A stretch of 33,073 nt of DNA, taken from contig JAMFSY010000004.1 in NCBI GenBank assembly GCA_026225555.1, positions 1-33,073 of the forward strand, given 5' to 3'. Both the position numbers and the translations under genes were made by a program. The notes below the pieces were generated by a model that saw only the letters and a program-made list of their open reading frames with translations, ran no database searches and was not told where the DNA came from. Positions 7,344-15,687 of the stretch are shown piece after piece; position 1 is the first letter of the stretch, and every line of letters starts with the position of its first letter. This DNA comes from Methylacidiphilales bacterium (lineage in GTDB: Bacteria > Verrucomicrobiota > Verrucomicrobiia > Methylacidiphilales > UBA1321).

Positions 7344-7952
7344 ATGTCTCCTCCTTCGGAAGTCGATCCTCGCGTCAAGCGCACGCGCCAAATGCTCTTT
7401 CAGGCGCTGGGATCACTCTTGGGGGAAAGGAATTTCGAGGCGATCACGATGCAGGACATCGCTGAGCGCTCGACGTTGAATCGGGGGACGATCTATGCCC
7501 ATTTCAAGGACAAATTCGAACTCCTCGAGGCCATGATCGAAAGCGACTTCGGCGCCCTGTTCGAAGCCCGGATGGCGGGAGCTTCCGGAACCTGCTCCGG
7601 TGGGGTGAAGCAGCTCATCCTCGCCGTCTGCGATTTTCTCGGACGCCTGATGTCGTGTTGCGAGGAGCATCAGCGGCCCTTCGAGCCCATCGTCGAATCG
7701 ACCGTCCGCACCATCGTGCGCAACTTTCTGCTAAAGGAATTGAGCCGGAGTGACAAGGTGAAATCATGCTCCGAAGCGCAACTACGCGCCACCGCCGCCA
7801 GTTGGGCCATCTGCGGCACCGTCCTCGAATGGAGCCACGCCCGGGCCATTCCAGAGGAGGAACTGGCCGACGCCGTCCTGCCCCTCGTCGCCACGGGTCT
7901 TTTTCTGCGCATGGAAGAGGCTCCCGCAGCGGAAACACCTCTGACGACCTAG
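7344..7952 (+). CDS. TetR/AcrR-family transcriptional regulator, cysteine-rich
   Basis: A 202-residue DNA-binding protein. The ATG at 7344 is preferred over an upstream TTG at 7308: GAGGAG lies just upstream, and the protein then starts directly before the helix-turn-helix. The TetR N-terminal domain (about residues 12-60) is clear: ITMQDIAERSTLNRGTIYAHF, then KDKFELLEAM. The ligand domain follows and contains six cysteines (84, 96, 105, 106, 142, 157), including an adjacent pair. That is unusual and fits a thiol-based sensor of electrophiles or quinones, as known for E. coli NemR. The gene is divergent from azoR, its probable target. The effector is unknown. Confidence 0.85.
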   Translation: MSPPSEVDPRVKRTRQMLFQALGSLLGERNFEAITMQDIAERSTLNRGTIYAHFKDKFELLEAMIESDFGALFEARMAGASGTCSGGVKQLILAVCDFLGRLMSCCEEHQRPFEPIVESTVRTIVRNFLLKELSRSDKVKSCSEAQLRATAASWAICGTVLEWSHARAIPEEELADAVLPLVATGLFLRMEEAPAAETPLTT

Positions 7953-8029
7953 CAGGCCCGGGGTGAGCGGACACGCCATCTGGAGACGAATAAACACTCC
8001 CCTTCGTTGCCCTTTTGTTGCAATAATAC

Positions 8030-8059
8030 TTGCCTCGACCCCCTCTCCCGCGCTAACTC
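8030..8059 (+). promoter_or_regulatory. Candidate promoter of dxs (TTGCCT-N18-TAACTC)
   Basis: TTGCCT at 8030-8035, an 18-bp spacer and TAACTC at 8054-8059, 12 bp before the ATG. The -10 match is weak. If used, the mRNA leader would be about 5 nt, consistent with the absence of a Shine-Dalgarno sequence (CCCTTACC precedes the ATG). Confidence 0.3.
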
Positions 8060-8071
8060 TCACCCCTTACC

Positions 8072-9997
8072 ATGGCACGCCTGCTCGACTCCATTAACTC
8101 TCCCACCGACGTCAAGAAGCTCTCCCTCGAGCAGCTTCCCACGCTCGCGCAGGAAATTCGCGACGAACTCATCGCTGTTCTGGCCAAGACCGGCGGCCAT
8201 CTCGGCCCCAATCTTGGCGTGGTCGAGCTGACCATTGCGCTTCATACCGTTTTCGATACGCCCACAGACAGCTTTGTCTTCGACGTCAGCCATCAGGCCT
8301 ACGTCCACAAGCTCCTGACCGGTCGCCGCGACCGTTTCCACACCATCCGCCAGGCGGATGGCCTCAACGGCTTCATGCTCCGCACCGAAAGCGAGCATGA
8401 TTCCTACGGCGCGGGCCACGCGGGCACCGCCCTCTCCGCCGCGCTCGGCATGGCAACGGCGCGTGATCTTCGTGGCGGCGACGAGCATGTCGTCGCGCTC
8501 TGCGGCGATGCGGCGTTCACCTGCGGCATCACTTACGAGGCGCTCAACAACATCTCATCCCACACCAAGCGGCTGGTCGTCATCCTGAACGACAACGAAT
8601 GGTCGATCGACAAGAATGTCGGCGCGATTGCCAAGCACCTGACCAACATCGTCACCGATCCCCGTTACGAGAACCTGCATCGCAGCATGGAAAAACTCGT
8701 CGAGCGATTCACTGGCGAAACCGGCAAGAATCTCGCCCTCAAGGCCGAGGGCGCGGTCAAGGGCCTGCTTTCCACCGGACATCGCCCGAGCCTGATTTTC
8801 GAGGAAATGGGCCTCTCCTATTACGGCCCGATCGACGGCCACGATCTGCCGACACTGATCAAGACTCTCGATTTCGCCAAGCACCACGAAGGCCCCGTCC
8901 TCCTGCATGTCATCACGCAGAAGAGCAAGGGCTTCGACATCGGCATTTCCAAGCAGAAGAAGTATCACGGCGTGGGCCCGAACACCTACGATCCGGAAAA
9001 GGGCGTCGAGACGACTTCCACCGGGCCGAAGACCTATTCGCAGATCTTCGCCGAGACGATGGTCAAGCTGGCCGACCAGAATTCCAAAGTCGTCGCGATC
9101 ACCGGCGCCATGCCGAATGGCACCGCGCTCGATATCTTCCAGCCGAAGCATCCCGACCGCTATTTCGACGTCGGCATCGCCGAGGAGCACGCGGTGCTCT
9201 TCGCGGCGGGCATGGCAACCAAGGGCTACAAGCCGTTCTGCGCCATCTACTCGACCTTCCTGCAACGCGCGTTCGACCAGATCGTCCACGACGTCTGCCT
9301 GCAAAACCTGAACGTCGTCTTCTGTATGGATCGCGGCGGTCTCTCCGGCGATGACGGCCCCACGCACCACGGTCTCTTCGACATCAGCTACCTGCGTTGC
9401 ATCCCGAACCTGGTCCATCTTTGCCCCGCAAATGAGGACGAGCTGGCGGACATGCTCTTCACCGCCTTGCACCACGACGGCCCGATCGCCATCCGCTATC
9501 CGCGCGGCACCGGCCCTGGCGTGGCGGTCAAGGCCAAGCCCGCGCTGATACCCATCGGCAAGGCGGAAGTCGTGAAGCATGGCACGCAGGTCGCCATCCT
9601 CGGCCTCGGCGCGCTCCTGCCCATGGCGCTGGAAGTCGCCAAGGAACTCGAAGCGAAAGGCTTCTCCACGGCGGTGATCAATCCCCGCTCGGTCAAGCCG
9701 CTCGACGGCGCATTGCTCGATTTCTTCGCGCGTAGCGCCGAAGTAGTCGTGACGATGGAAGACCACGTGCTGCCCGGCGGTTTCGGCAGCGCGGTCCTCG
9801 AGGAACTGGCCAATCGCGGCCTGCAGACTCCGGTCGTCCGCATCGGCTGGCCCGACGCCTTCATCGAGCACGGCAAGCCCGACGCTCTCCGCGCCAAGTA
9901 CGGCATCAGCGTGGCAGCCACCGTCGAGAAGACGTTGCCTTACCTGAAAAAGGCCGCTCCCGCCACGAAGATCGAAGACTCCGCCGTCGTCGCCTAG
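8072..9997 (+). CDS. dxs: 1-deoxy-D-xylulose-5-phosphate synthase
   Basis: A 641-residue thiamine-diphosphate enzyme that condenses pyruvate with glyceraldehyde 3-phosphate. It is the first step of the MEP isoprenoid pathway, and its product also feeds thiamine and pyridoxal synthesis. Visible features are GGHLGPNLGVVELTIALH near the N-terminus, DVSHQAYVHKLLTGR with the substrate histidine, the diphosphate-Mg segment CGDAAFTCGITYEALNN (residues 144-160) and NDNEWSIDKNVGA, then the pyrimidine domain with the catalytic glutamate in VGIAEEHAV (Glu371) and MDRGGLSGDDGPTHHG. The usual GDG triplet reads GDA (Ala147). The gene stands alone between the TetR gene and a convergent acyltransferase. Confidence 0.95.
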   Translation: MARLLDSINSPTDVKKLSLEQLPTLAQEIRDELIAVLAKTGGHLGPNLGVVELTIALHTVFDTPTDSFVFDVSHQAYVHKLLTGRRDRFHTIRQADGLNGFMLRTESEHDSYGAGHAGTALSAALGMATARDLRGGDEHVVALCGDAAFTCGITYEALNNISSHTKRLVVILNDNEWSIDKNVGAIAKHLTNIVTDPRYENLHRSMEKLVERFTGETGKNLALKAEGAVKGLLSTGHRPSLIFEEMGLSYYGPIDGHDLPTLIKTLDFAKHHEGPVLLHVITQKSKGFDIGISKQKKYHGVGPNTYDPEKGVETTSTGPKTYSQIFAETMVKLADQNSKVVAITGAMPNGTALDIFQPKHPDRYFDVGIAEEHAVLFAAGMATKGYKPFCAIYSTFLQRAFDQIVHDVCLQNLNVVFCMDRGGLSGDDGPTHHGLFDISYLRCIPNLVHLCPANEDELADMLFTALHHDGPIAIRYPRGTGPGVAVKAKPALIPIGKAEVVKHGTQVAILGLGALLPMALEVAKELEAKGFSTAVINPRSVKPLDGALLDFFARSAEVVVTMEDHVLPGGFGSAVLEELANRGLQTPVVRIGWPDAFIEHGKPDALRAKYGISVAATVEKTLPYLKKAAPATKIEDSAVVA

Positions 9998-10023
9998 GTC
10001 GGTTGGCGAATCACCCTCAGCAA

Positions 10024-10046
10024 GCCACGCTCAGTAAGGGCGTGGC
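10024..10046. terminator. Hairpin between convergent dxs and acyltransferase genes
   Basis: A seven-base-pair stem GCCACGC / GCGTGGC with a 9-nt loop, 27 bp after the dxs stop. GCTCGTGTTT follows on the plus strand, a short U-rich tail only. It could serve both converging genes. Confidence 0.45.
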
Positions 10047-10092
10047 GCTCGTGTTTCACCCCCTTGGGTCGGCGGCTACAAAGCGCGTTGCT

Positions 10093-11271
10093 TTAAACGT
10101 CCCGCAACGGCGACTCCACGACCACTCCCGGCAAAGGCAGCGGTTTCGCCGTTAATTTCCGCTTTGCCACGAAATTCCGGATCGCCGCTGGAGCGCGGAT
10201 TTCCAGCAAGTAATAGGACGCCACGGCGAGCGGAAGAACAAGCGCGATCGTCATACCCAGCTCAATCGCGGCATGGCGGAGAGGCGTGGTAAAGAGATGA
10301 TGATCGAGCCCCCACTTGTTCACCAACAGCAGGAGCGGCTCATGCCAGAGATAGAGCGAATAGCTAATCATCCCCAGCGGGATGAAGAGCCGCTCGAACC
10401 ATTGCAGAGGCGCCCGCACGGCCAGGTAGCGTTGGAGCAACACCGCAAAAAAGACGGATCCGAACAGGAACGACTGGCAATTCAGGATCTTAAAATTGAC
10501 CGATCCGGCGAGCATGAGCCCGCTCAGAATCAGCCACAAATTTTCCCGTGGAAACAGGCGCGTGCCCCGCACGTAGGCATCCGCCAGGCAGGCTCCGATA
10601 ATCCAGTCGCACCAGGTCATCAACGGAAAGCCCCAGGTCGTGCGAATAGGTGTCCAGCTATCCTCCCTGAAACTGAAAAAGAGCTGGAAAGCCACGTTAA
10701 GAATGAGGGAGAGGACCAAGCATCGGTCCAGGCCCATCCAGCGCCGGGCCAGCAGAAGGAGAAGGGGGTAGAGCAGATAAAACTGCATTTCGACGGCCAG
10801 GCTCCACAACACTCCATCGATGCCGAAGATCGTCGCCTTGAGAAAATTATGGATCATCAACACATGGGCCAGCACCTGCCAGAAATTGAAATACCGGTAC
10901 GGCAACCACGGGGCCAAAAGCGAGAAGACGAATACGACGACGATATAAGCGGGATAAATACGCAAGAACCGCCGCCAATAAAAATCTCGCACATTGAACG
11001 GCGTCTTTCGTCCAAGGGTGGCGTAGTGAATGCAAAAACCGCTCAGGACGTAGAAGAGCGCCACACCCAGCCATCCGAAGGCCACTGGCAGAAGAAAAAA
11101 GAGTTCCCTGGGCCAGACGGAATAGTCGCGGAACAGTTTGTGCCAAGGCACTCCCATGCGGCTAAAGCGGGCGGTCAGATGGAATGAAAAAACGGCCAGG
11201 AAGGCCACCGCTCTCACAACGTCGAGGCGCGCGATGTGCCGTGATGGGACGGCCTTCATTTCGGATGACAT
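10093..11271 (-). CDS. Acyltransferase family 3 (OafA/YrhL-like) membrane protein
   Basis: A 392-residue integral membrane acyltransferase with roughly ten hydrophobic helices. The N-terminal hallmark of the acyltransferase-3 family is present: RLDVVRAVAFLAVFSFHL with the conserved Arg and His, followed by the FFLLPVAFGWLGVALFYVLSGF block and FYWRRFLRIYPAY. Such enzymes O-acylate surface glycans such as lipopolysaccharide O-antigen, peptidoglycan or exopolysaccharide, using cytoplasmic acyl-CoA. There is no fused periplasmic SGNH domain. It diverges from two glycosyltransferase-like genes and an FkbM methyltransferase, which supports a surface-glycan role. The acceptor is unknown. Confidence 0.87.
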   Translation of the reverse strand: MSSEMKAVPSRHIARLDVVRAVAFLAVFSFHLTARFSRMGVPWHKLFRDYSVWPRELFFLLPVAFGWLGVALFYVLSGFCIHYATLGRKTPFNVRDFYWRRFLRIYPAYIVVVFVFSLLAPWLPYRYFNFWQVLAHVLMIHNFLKATIFGIDGVLWSLAVEMQFYLLYPLLLLLARRWMGLDRCLVLSLILNVAFQLFFSFREDSWTPIRTTWGFPLMTWCDWIIGACLADAYVRGTRLFPRENLWLILSGLMLAGSVNFKILNCQSFLFGSVFFAVLLQRYLAVRAPLQWFERLFIPLGMISYSLYLWHEPLLLLVNKWGLDHHLFTTPLRHAAIELGMTIALVLPLAVASYYLLEIRAPAAIRNFVAKRKLTAKPLPLPGVVVESPLRDV

Positions 11272-11380
11272 ATCCCGGCATGCTGGTTTGTGCGAAAGGG
11301 AAGGTAAAGCTCATCTTTGTAGAGAGGTGCAGCGATTTTTGCGCTGGCCATTCCAAGCCTAATCTTAAACTATCGAATAC

Positions 11381-12217
11381 ATGCGATTAGCCGCCATCAT
11401 GGTTCTCTTCAAGGAACAGGCCTTCGTCGAGGCCAGCGTCCGAGCCATCTATCCGGTGGTCGATTCGATTTGTTGCGCCAGCCAGTATGACCGCAATTTA
11501 GCCGGCCAGGATGTGGGGCATGACGAAAGTTTGAACCGGCTGCTGCAAGTTCCCGATCCGGACAACAAGATCCGCCTGGTGGTGCAAAGGGACCTTTCCG
11601 ATGTTCCTGGCGCCGAGGGCGAGGCCAAGCAGCGGAATGCCGCCATGGCCCTCGATACCAAGGCTGACTATTACCTAATCGTCGACTCAGACGAGATCTG
11701 GCCCGAAGAGACCCTGCGCAAATGCTGGCAGCATGTGCAGGAAACCCAGTGGGCCGCCTACAAGGCCTCTGTCATAAATTATTTTTACCGTTGGAATTAT
11801 CAGATCATCGAACCGTCCGACAAAGCTTTGCGACCGCTGGTCTTTCTTCGCCGGGGATTCCATTTCAGCAGCCTCCGCGCGATCCAGTGGCATTGCCCGG
11901 CGCGATGGAAGGAATACTTGCGCAAGGGACGCAAACCTAAAACCGTTTCGCTCCCCGAGGAATGGCGTTTGCACCACGGGACGTGTGTTGGCGACGATGA
12001 GCGCATTCTGACTAAGATCCTGAATTACAGCCATCTCGATGTGGTCGATTCCGCTTGGTATGAGCAAGTTTGGAAGAAGTTTCATCCCAGCCTGCGCGAC
12101 TTTCATTATTTCAAGGGACTTCCCCATTACTACGAAAGACTCGTTACGAAGCGCCTTGAAGAGTTGCCTGAAGAGATCTCTGACCGCATATGGCCGGAGG
12201 GATGGATTGAGAAGTAA
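11381..12217 (+). CDS. Glycosyltransferase-like protein, tandem paralogue A
   Basis: A 278-residue cytoplasmic protein resembling a GT-A (family 2 type) glycosyltransferase. It opens with MRLAAIMVLFKEQAFVEASV, typical of the nucleotide-sugar-binding start, and has the DxD-like metal motif in YYLIVDSDEIWPEE at about residues 96-109. C-terminal conserved segments include HCPARWKEYLRKGRKPKT and LHHGTCVGDDERILTK. It is clearly paralogous to the next gene (roughly 60% identical by eye), 45 bp apart. Parts of this copy are noticeably AT-richer than its neighbours (42% GC in 11761-11820). Donor and acceptor sugars cannot be told. Another GT-A superfamily function is possible. Confidence 0.65.
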   Translation: MRLAAIMVLFKEQAFVEASVRAIYPVVDSICCASQYDRNLAGQDVGHDESLNRLLQVPDPDNKIRLVVQRDLSDVPGAEGEAKQRNAAMALDTKADYYLIVDSDEIWPEETLRKCWQHVQETQWAAYKASVINYFYRWNYQIIEPSDKALRPLVFLRRGFHFSSLRAIQWHCPARWKEYLRKGRKPKTVSLPEEWRLHHGTCVGDDERILTKILNYSHLDVVDSAWYEQVWKKFHPSLRDFHYFKGLPHYYERLVTKRLEELPEEISDRIWPEGWIEK

Positions 12218-12262
12218 AACGGACGCAGGCAGTTCCCTCCCCTTTTTCCCCGAGGCCATCCC

Positions 12263-13096
12263 ATGCGCTTAGCCGCGATCATGCTGCTCTTCAAGGAACA
12301 GGCCTTCGTCGAGGCCAGCGTCCGAGCCATCTATCCGGTGGTCGATTCCATCTGCTGCGCGAGTCGGCATGATCGCAATTTCGCGGGTGAGCCGTTGGCC
12401 CCCGACCAGAGCTTGGATGTCCTCCTGAAGGTGCCTGACCCCGAAGACAAGGTGCGGATCGTCCTCCAGCGTGACTTGGACGGCGTGCCGGGGCGGAATA
12501 GCGAGGCGCGACTGCGCAACGCCGCGATGGCCCTTGATCCGCAGGCTGATTATTATCTCATTGTCGATTCCGATGAAATTTGGCCGGAGGCTGTCCTGCG
12601 CCGGTGCTGGGAGGAAGTCCAGAGAACGCGCCGCGCGGCATACCGCGTTTCCAGCTTCACTTATTTTCGACAGTGGAATTACCAGATCGTCGAGCCGGGC
12701 GATGGGTATCGGCCGCTCGTCTTCTTACGCCGCGGCTTTCCCTTTAAGAGTGACCGCCAGATCGAGTGGCACGCCCCCGCCCGCTGGAAAGAATATCTGC
12801 GGACCGGACGCAAGCCCAAGACCGTCTTCTTTTCACCGGAGTTGCGACTGCACCATGGCTCCAGCGTGGGCGACGACGCGCGGATCCTGACCAAACTCCA
12901 GAACTATGGACACGCCTCGGGCGTCGATCCCGAGTGGTTCGGGCGAGTCTGGAAAAATTTTCATCCCGGCATCCGCAACTTTCATTACTTCCGGAATACG
13001 GAGCATCTCTTCGAGAGTCTGATCACCATTCCGACCGCCGACCTTCCCGCGGAAATCACCCGCTGCTCCTGGCCCGAAGGTTGGATCCAGACCTAA
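12263..13096 (+). CDS. Glycosyltransferase-like protein, tandem paralogue B
   Basis: A 277-residue paralogue of the preceding gene with the same architecture: MRLAAIMLLFKEQAFVEASV start, YYLIVDSDEIWPEA metal motif, RPLVFLRRGFPFKSDRQIEW, ARWKEYLRTGRKPKT and LHHGSSVGDDARILTK. GC content is nearer the local average than in copy A. A 62-nt stretch at 12287-12348 is identical to 11405-11466 in copy A, including synonymous sites, while downstream regions differ freely. Its stop is 7 bp before the FkbM methyltransferase, so the three genes probably form one transcript for building or decorating a surface glycan. Confidence 0.65.
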   Translation: MRLAAIMLLFKEQAFVEASVRAIYPVVDSICCASRHDRNFAGEPLAPDQSLDVLLKVPDPEDKVRIVLQRDLDGVPGRNSEARLRNAAMALDPQADYYLIVDSDEIWPEAVLRRCWEEVQRTRRAAYRVSSFTYFRQWNYQIVEPGDGYRPLVFLRRGFPFKSDRQIEWHAPARWKEYLRTGRKPKTVFFSPELRLHHGSSVGDDARILTKLQNYGHASGVDPEWFGRVWKNFHPGIRNFHYFRNTEHLFESLITIPTADLPAEITRCSWPEGWIQT

Positions 13097-13103
13097 CTTT
13101 GCC

Positions 13104-13952
13104 ATGACTGGACTCTCTCCCCTCTCCGCATTCTGGAGTTTCCTGGGCCGCCGTCCGGACGGCGCAGTTCCCGCGTGGCTGAAAAAATCGGCACGCCGAA
13201 AATTCAGCCGCCGCGAGCGAGGTCGACTAATTGTCCGCGAGACCACAGCCGGATTTCGGATGGAATGCCTTATCGGAGATCCCCTCGACAACCTCGTCTA
13301 TTTCGACGGCGAGTTCGAACCAGAACTACGCCTATTCCTCTCCCGCCTCGACCCCGCGCCCGCGACCATCATCGATGTCGGCTGCAACATCGGTTATGTC
13401 TCCTGCCTGCTCGCCACGCTCACTGCGGGCCGAGCGCGCATCATCTCCGTCGATGCCAATCCCGAGATGGCGCGGCGCTGCGAGGCCAATCTAAAACTCA
13501 ATGGCTTTCGCGCCGAAGTTTGCCACAGCGCGGCGGGCAGCGTGGAAGAATCGCGGACGTTCCACATTCCCAGGAACCGCCCCAGCTACGCCTCCTTCGG
13601 TCAGCTCGAGCACGATTGCGAGGACATCGTGGTCCCGATCCGGCGGCTTGATCGGCTGGCCGCGGAAAAAGGACTTACCCACATCGACCTGCTCAAGATC
13701 GATGTGGAAGGCTTCGAGCCCCAGGTGCTAAGAGGTCTCGGCGAACTGCCCGTGCGGAACATCTGCCTGGAATTCTCGGACGACAATCTGAAAAATTGCG
13801 GTTTCACGGCCGGCGATCTCTGGGAGCTACCGCTTTGGAAAAACTACCGGCTCTTCCTCCTGGAAAAGGGGACCGCCCGACCGCTTGAATTCAGACCCAA
13901 CGATCCCATCCCAAACGAGACCGAAATCGTCTGGGGACAGGCCGTGAGATGA
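13104..13952 (+). CDS. FkbM-family SAM-dependent methyltransferase
   Basis: A 282-residue protein with a Rossmann-like methyltransferase fold. The SAM-binding motif I is TIIDVGCNIGYVSCLLATL (about residues 89-107), the acidic motif II residue is in IISVDANPEMARRCEANL, and the FkbM-type signature LLKIDVEGFEPQVLRGL lies at about 196-212. The family O-methylates sugars and polyketides. Next to two glycosyltransferase-like genes, a sugar hydroxyl on a surface polysaccharide is the likely acceptor (inference). It is convergent with glycyl-tRNA synthetase, with only 31 bp between the stops. Confidence 0.85.
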   Translation: MTGLSPLSAFWSFLGRRPDGAVPAWLKKSARRKFSRRERGRLIVRETTAGFRMECLIGDPLDNLVYFDGEFEPELRLFLSRLDPAPATIIDVGCNIGYVSCLLATLTAGRARIISVDANPEMARRCEANLKLNGFRAEVCHSAAGSVEESRTFHIPRNRPSYASFGQLEHDCEDIVVPIRRLDRLAAEKGLTHIDLLKIDVEGFEPQVLRGLGELPVRNICLEFSDDNLKNCGFTAGDLWELPLWKNYRLFLLEKGTARPLEFRPNDPIPNETEIVWGQAVR

Positions 13953-13983
13953 TAATTCAGCCCCCGGCCACTGTCGGTGTACG

Positions 13984-15630
13984 CTAACTTATCGCCCTGA
14001 GGAGATAGGCGGGCACGTCGGCGAGGGCAATCCGCTCCTGCTTCATGCTATCGCGATGGCGGAGGGTCACGGTCTCCTTCTCGCCTTCCGCAATGGACGC
14101 GCCGGTTGCGGAAGTGGAAGCCGTCTTCGCCCCTTCAAAAGTTTCGAAATCGACGGTGATGCCGAAGGGTGTGCCTTCCTCATCGATGCGCCGGTAGCGC
14201 TTGCCGATGGAACCGGCTTCGTCGTAGGCAACCTTCATCAGCGGCTGAAGTGCCTTCTGCAATTCGCGCGCCTTGGCGACAAGGTCCGGCTTGTTCTTGA
14301 GCAGCGGGAAAATGCCCACTTTCACCGGGGCCATGCGCGGCACGAAACGGAGCACGATGCGGGTCTCTTCCTTGCCGCTCTCCTCGTCCTTCACCGTTTC
14401 CTCGGCGTAGGCTTCGCAGAGCAGGGCGAGCACGGTGCGATCGACGCCCGCGCTGGGTTCGACGACTTCGGGCAGATATTTCGCCTTGGCTTCCTCGTCG
14501 AAATATTCGAGCGGTTTACCGCTCTTTTCCGCGTGCTGTTTGAGATCGTAATTGCCGCGATGGGCGATGCCTTCGAGCTCCTGGATGCCGAAGGGAAATT
14601 CGTACTCGAGGTCGTAGGTGCCCTGCGAATAAAAGGCGCGGTCCGCCTCGGGCACGGTGAGCACATGGATCTTGGCGCGCGGAATGCCGATCGATTCGTA
14701 CCAGGCGAGCCGTTCTTCCTTCCACTTTTCCAGCCATTCGGGGCCGGTGCCGGGCTTGACGAAAAATTCCACTTCCATCTGCTCGAATTCGCGCGAGCGG
14801 AAGGTGAAGTTGCGCGGGTTGATCTCGTTGCGGAACGCCTTGCCGACCTGCGCGATGCCGAAGGGCAGCTTCTTGCGCGAAACTTCGAGCACGTTCTTGA
14901 ATTGCACGAACATGGCCTGCGCTGTTTCGGGGCGGAGATAAGTGATGGCCGATTCATCGGCGACCGGGCCAATGTAGGTCTTGAACATCAGGTTGAAAGT
15001 GCGCGGCGGACTAAGTTCCGCGCCGTTCTCGGGATTGAACTGGGTGGTGTTTTCGAGCGGCTCGGATTTCTCCAGCTCGAGTGAGGCGATCTTGTCCTCA
15101 GCATAGCCGCGCGTGACGTAAAATTGGCGGGCCGTTTTCTGCGCAGAAGCTTCTGGCTTACCCTTGGGGACAAGCACGGCAAATGGCAATTCGACAAACT
15201 TGAGGAGGACTTGAAGACCGGGTGTGGGTTCCGAAGTTAGCGCCTGTGAGGCACCCGGTTGAGCGATCTTGAGCCCCTTATAATAATAAGCCGTCCCGCT
15301 CTGCGGCTCGATCTGATCCGCACGATACCGCTTCTTGGTTAAGAGACATTCCACCATCGGATCGGAGAACGTCGCCTCATGGCCGCTCGCCTGCCAGACG
15401 GCCCGGTTCATCAGGATGCTGCCGTCGAAACCGACGATATCGTCGCGCATCTGGGTCATGGATTTCCACCAGTAATCCTTCAGGTTGCGCTTCAGCTCGA
15501 CGCCGAGCGGGCCGTAATCCCACGCGCCATTGAGGCCGCCATAGATTTCCGACGACTGAAAAATAAAGCCGCGCCGTTTGCACAGCGCGACGATCTTGTC
15601 CATTTTGCCTACTGCTGCGGGATCTGCCAT
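13984..15630 (-). CDS. glyQS: Glycyl-tRNA synthetase, single-chain (dimeric) type
   Basis: A class II aminoacyl-tRNA synthetase that charges tRNA-Gly, of the homodimeric type found in Gram-positives, archaea and eukaryotes rather than the alpha2-beta2 type of E. coli. The start at 15630 (MADPAAVGKMDKIVALCKRR) is chosen because the family begins just before this helix; an in-frame TTG at 15675 and an ATG at 15645 are alternatives. Visible: FIFQSSEIYGGLNGAWDYGP, the class II motif-2 segment GKAFRNEINPRNFTFRSREF with EQMEVEFF, GVDRTVLALL (motif 3 region) and a C-terminal anticodon-binding domain. About 548 residues, slightly longer than typical owing to a segment at about 120-165. No T-box leader is visible in the 57 bp upstream. 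Confidence 0.93.
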   Translation of the reverse strand: MADPAAVGKMDKIVALCKRRGFIFQSSEIYGGLNGAWDYGPLGVELKRNLKDYWWKSMTQMRDDIVGFDGSILMNRAVWQASGHEATFSDPMVECLLTKKRYRADQIEPQSGTAYYYKGLKIAQPGASQALTSEPTPGLQVLLKFVELPFAVLVPKGKPEASAQKTARQFYVTRGYAEDKIASLELEKSEPLENTTQFNPENGAELSPPRTFNLMFKTYIGPVADESAITYLRPETAQAMFVQFKNVLEVSRKKLPFGIAQVGKAFRNEINPRNFTFRSREFEQMEVEFFVKPGTGPEWLEKWKEERLAWYESIGIPRAKIHVLTVPEADRAFYSQGTYDLEYEFPFGIQELEGIAHRGNYDLKQHAEKSGKPLEYFDEEAKAKYLPEVVEPSAGVDRTVLALLCEAYAEETVKDEESGKEETRIVLRFVPRMAPVKVGIFPLLKNKPDLVAKARELQKALQPLMKVAYDEAGSIGKRYRRIDEEGTPFGITVDFETFEGAKTASTSATGASIAEGEKETVTLRHRDSMKQERIALADVPAYLLRAIS

Positions 15631-15687
15631 AAGGCCGGAAATCATCCCGCCCGAGCGCGGCCTCAGGCAAGGCAAATCGGTTTCCGG

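Noticed and set aside
8555..9871. 438-codon minus-strand frame within dxs
   Set aside because: Shadow of dxs, whose motifs are intact throughout; no recognisable domain.
15631..15687. T-box leader ahead of glycyl-tRNA synthetase
   Set aside because: The gap after the PhyH gene is 57 bp and shows no T-box sequence or terminator structure.
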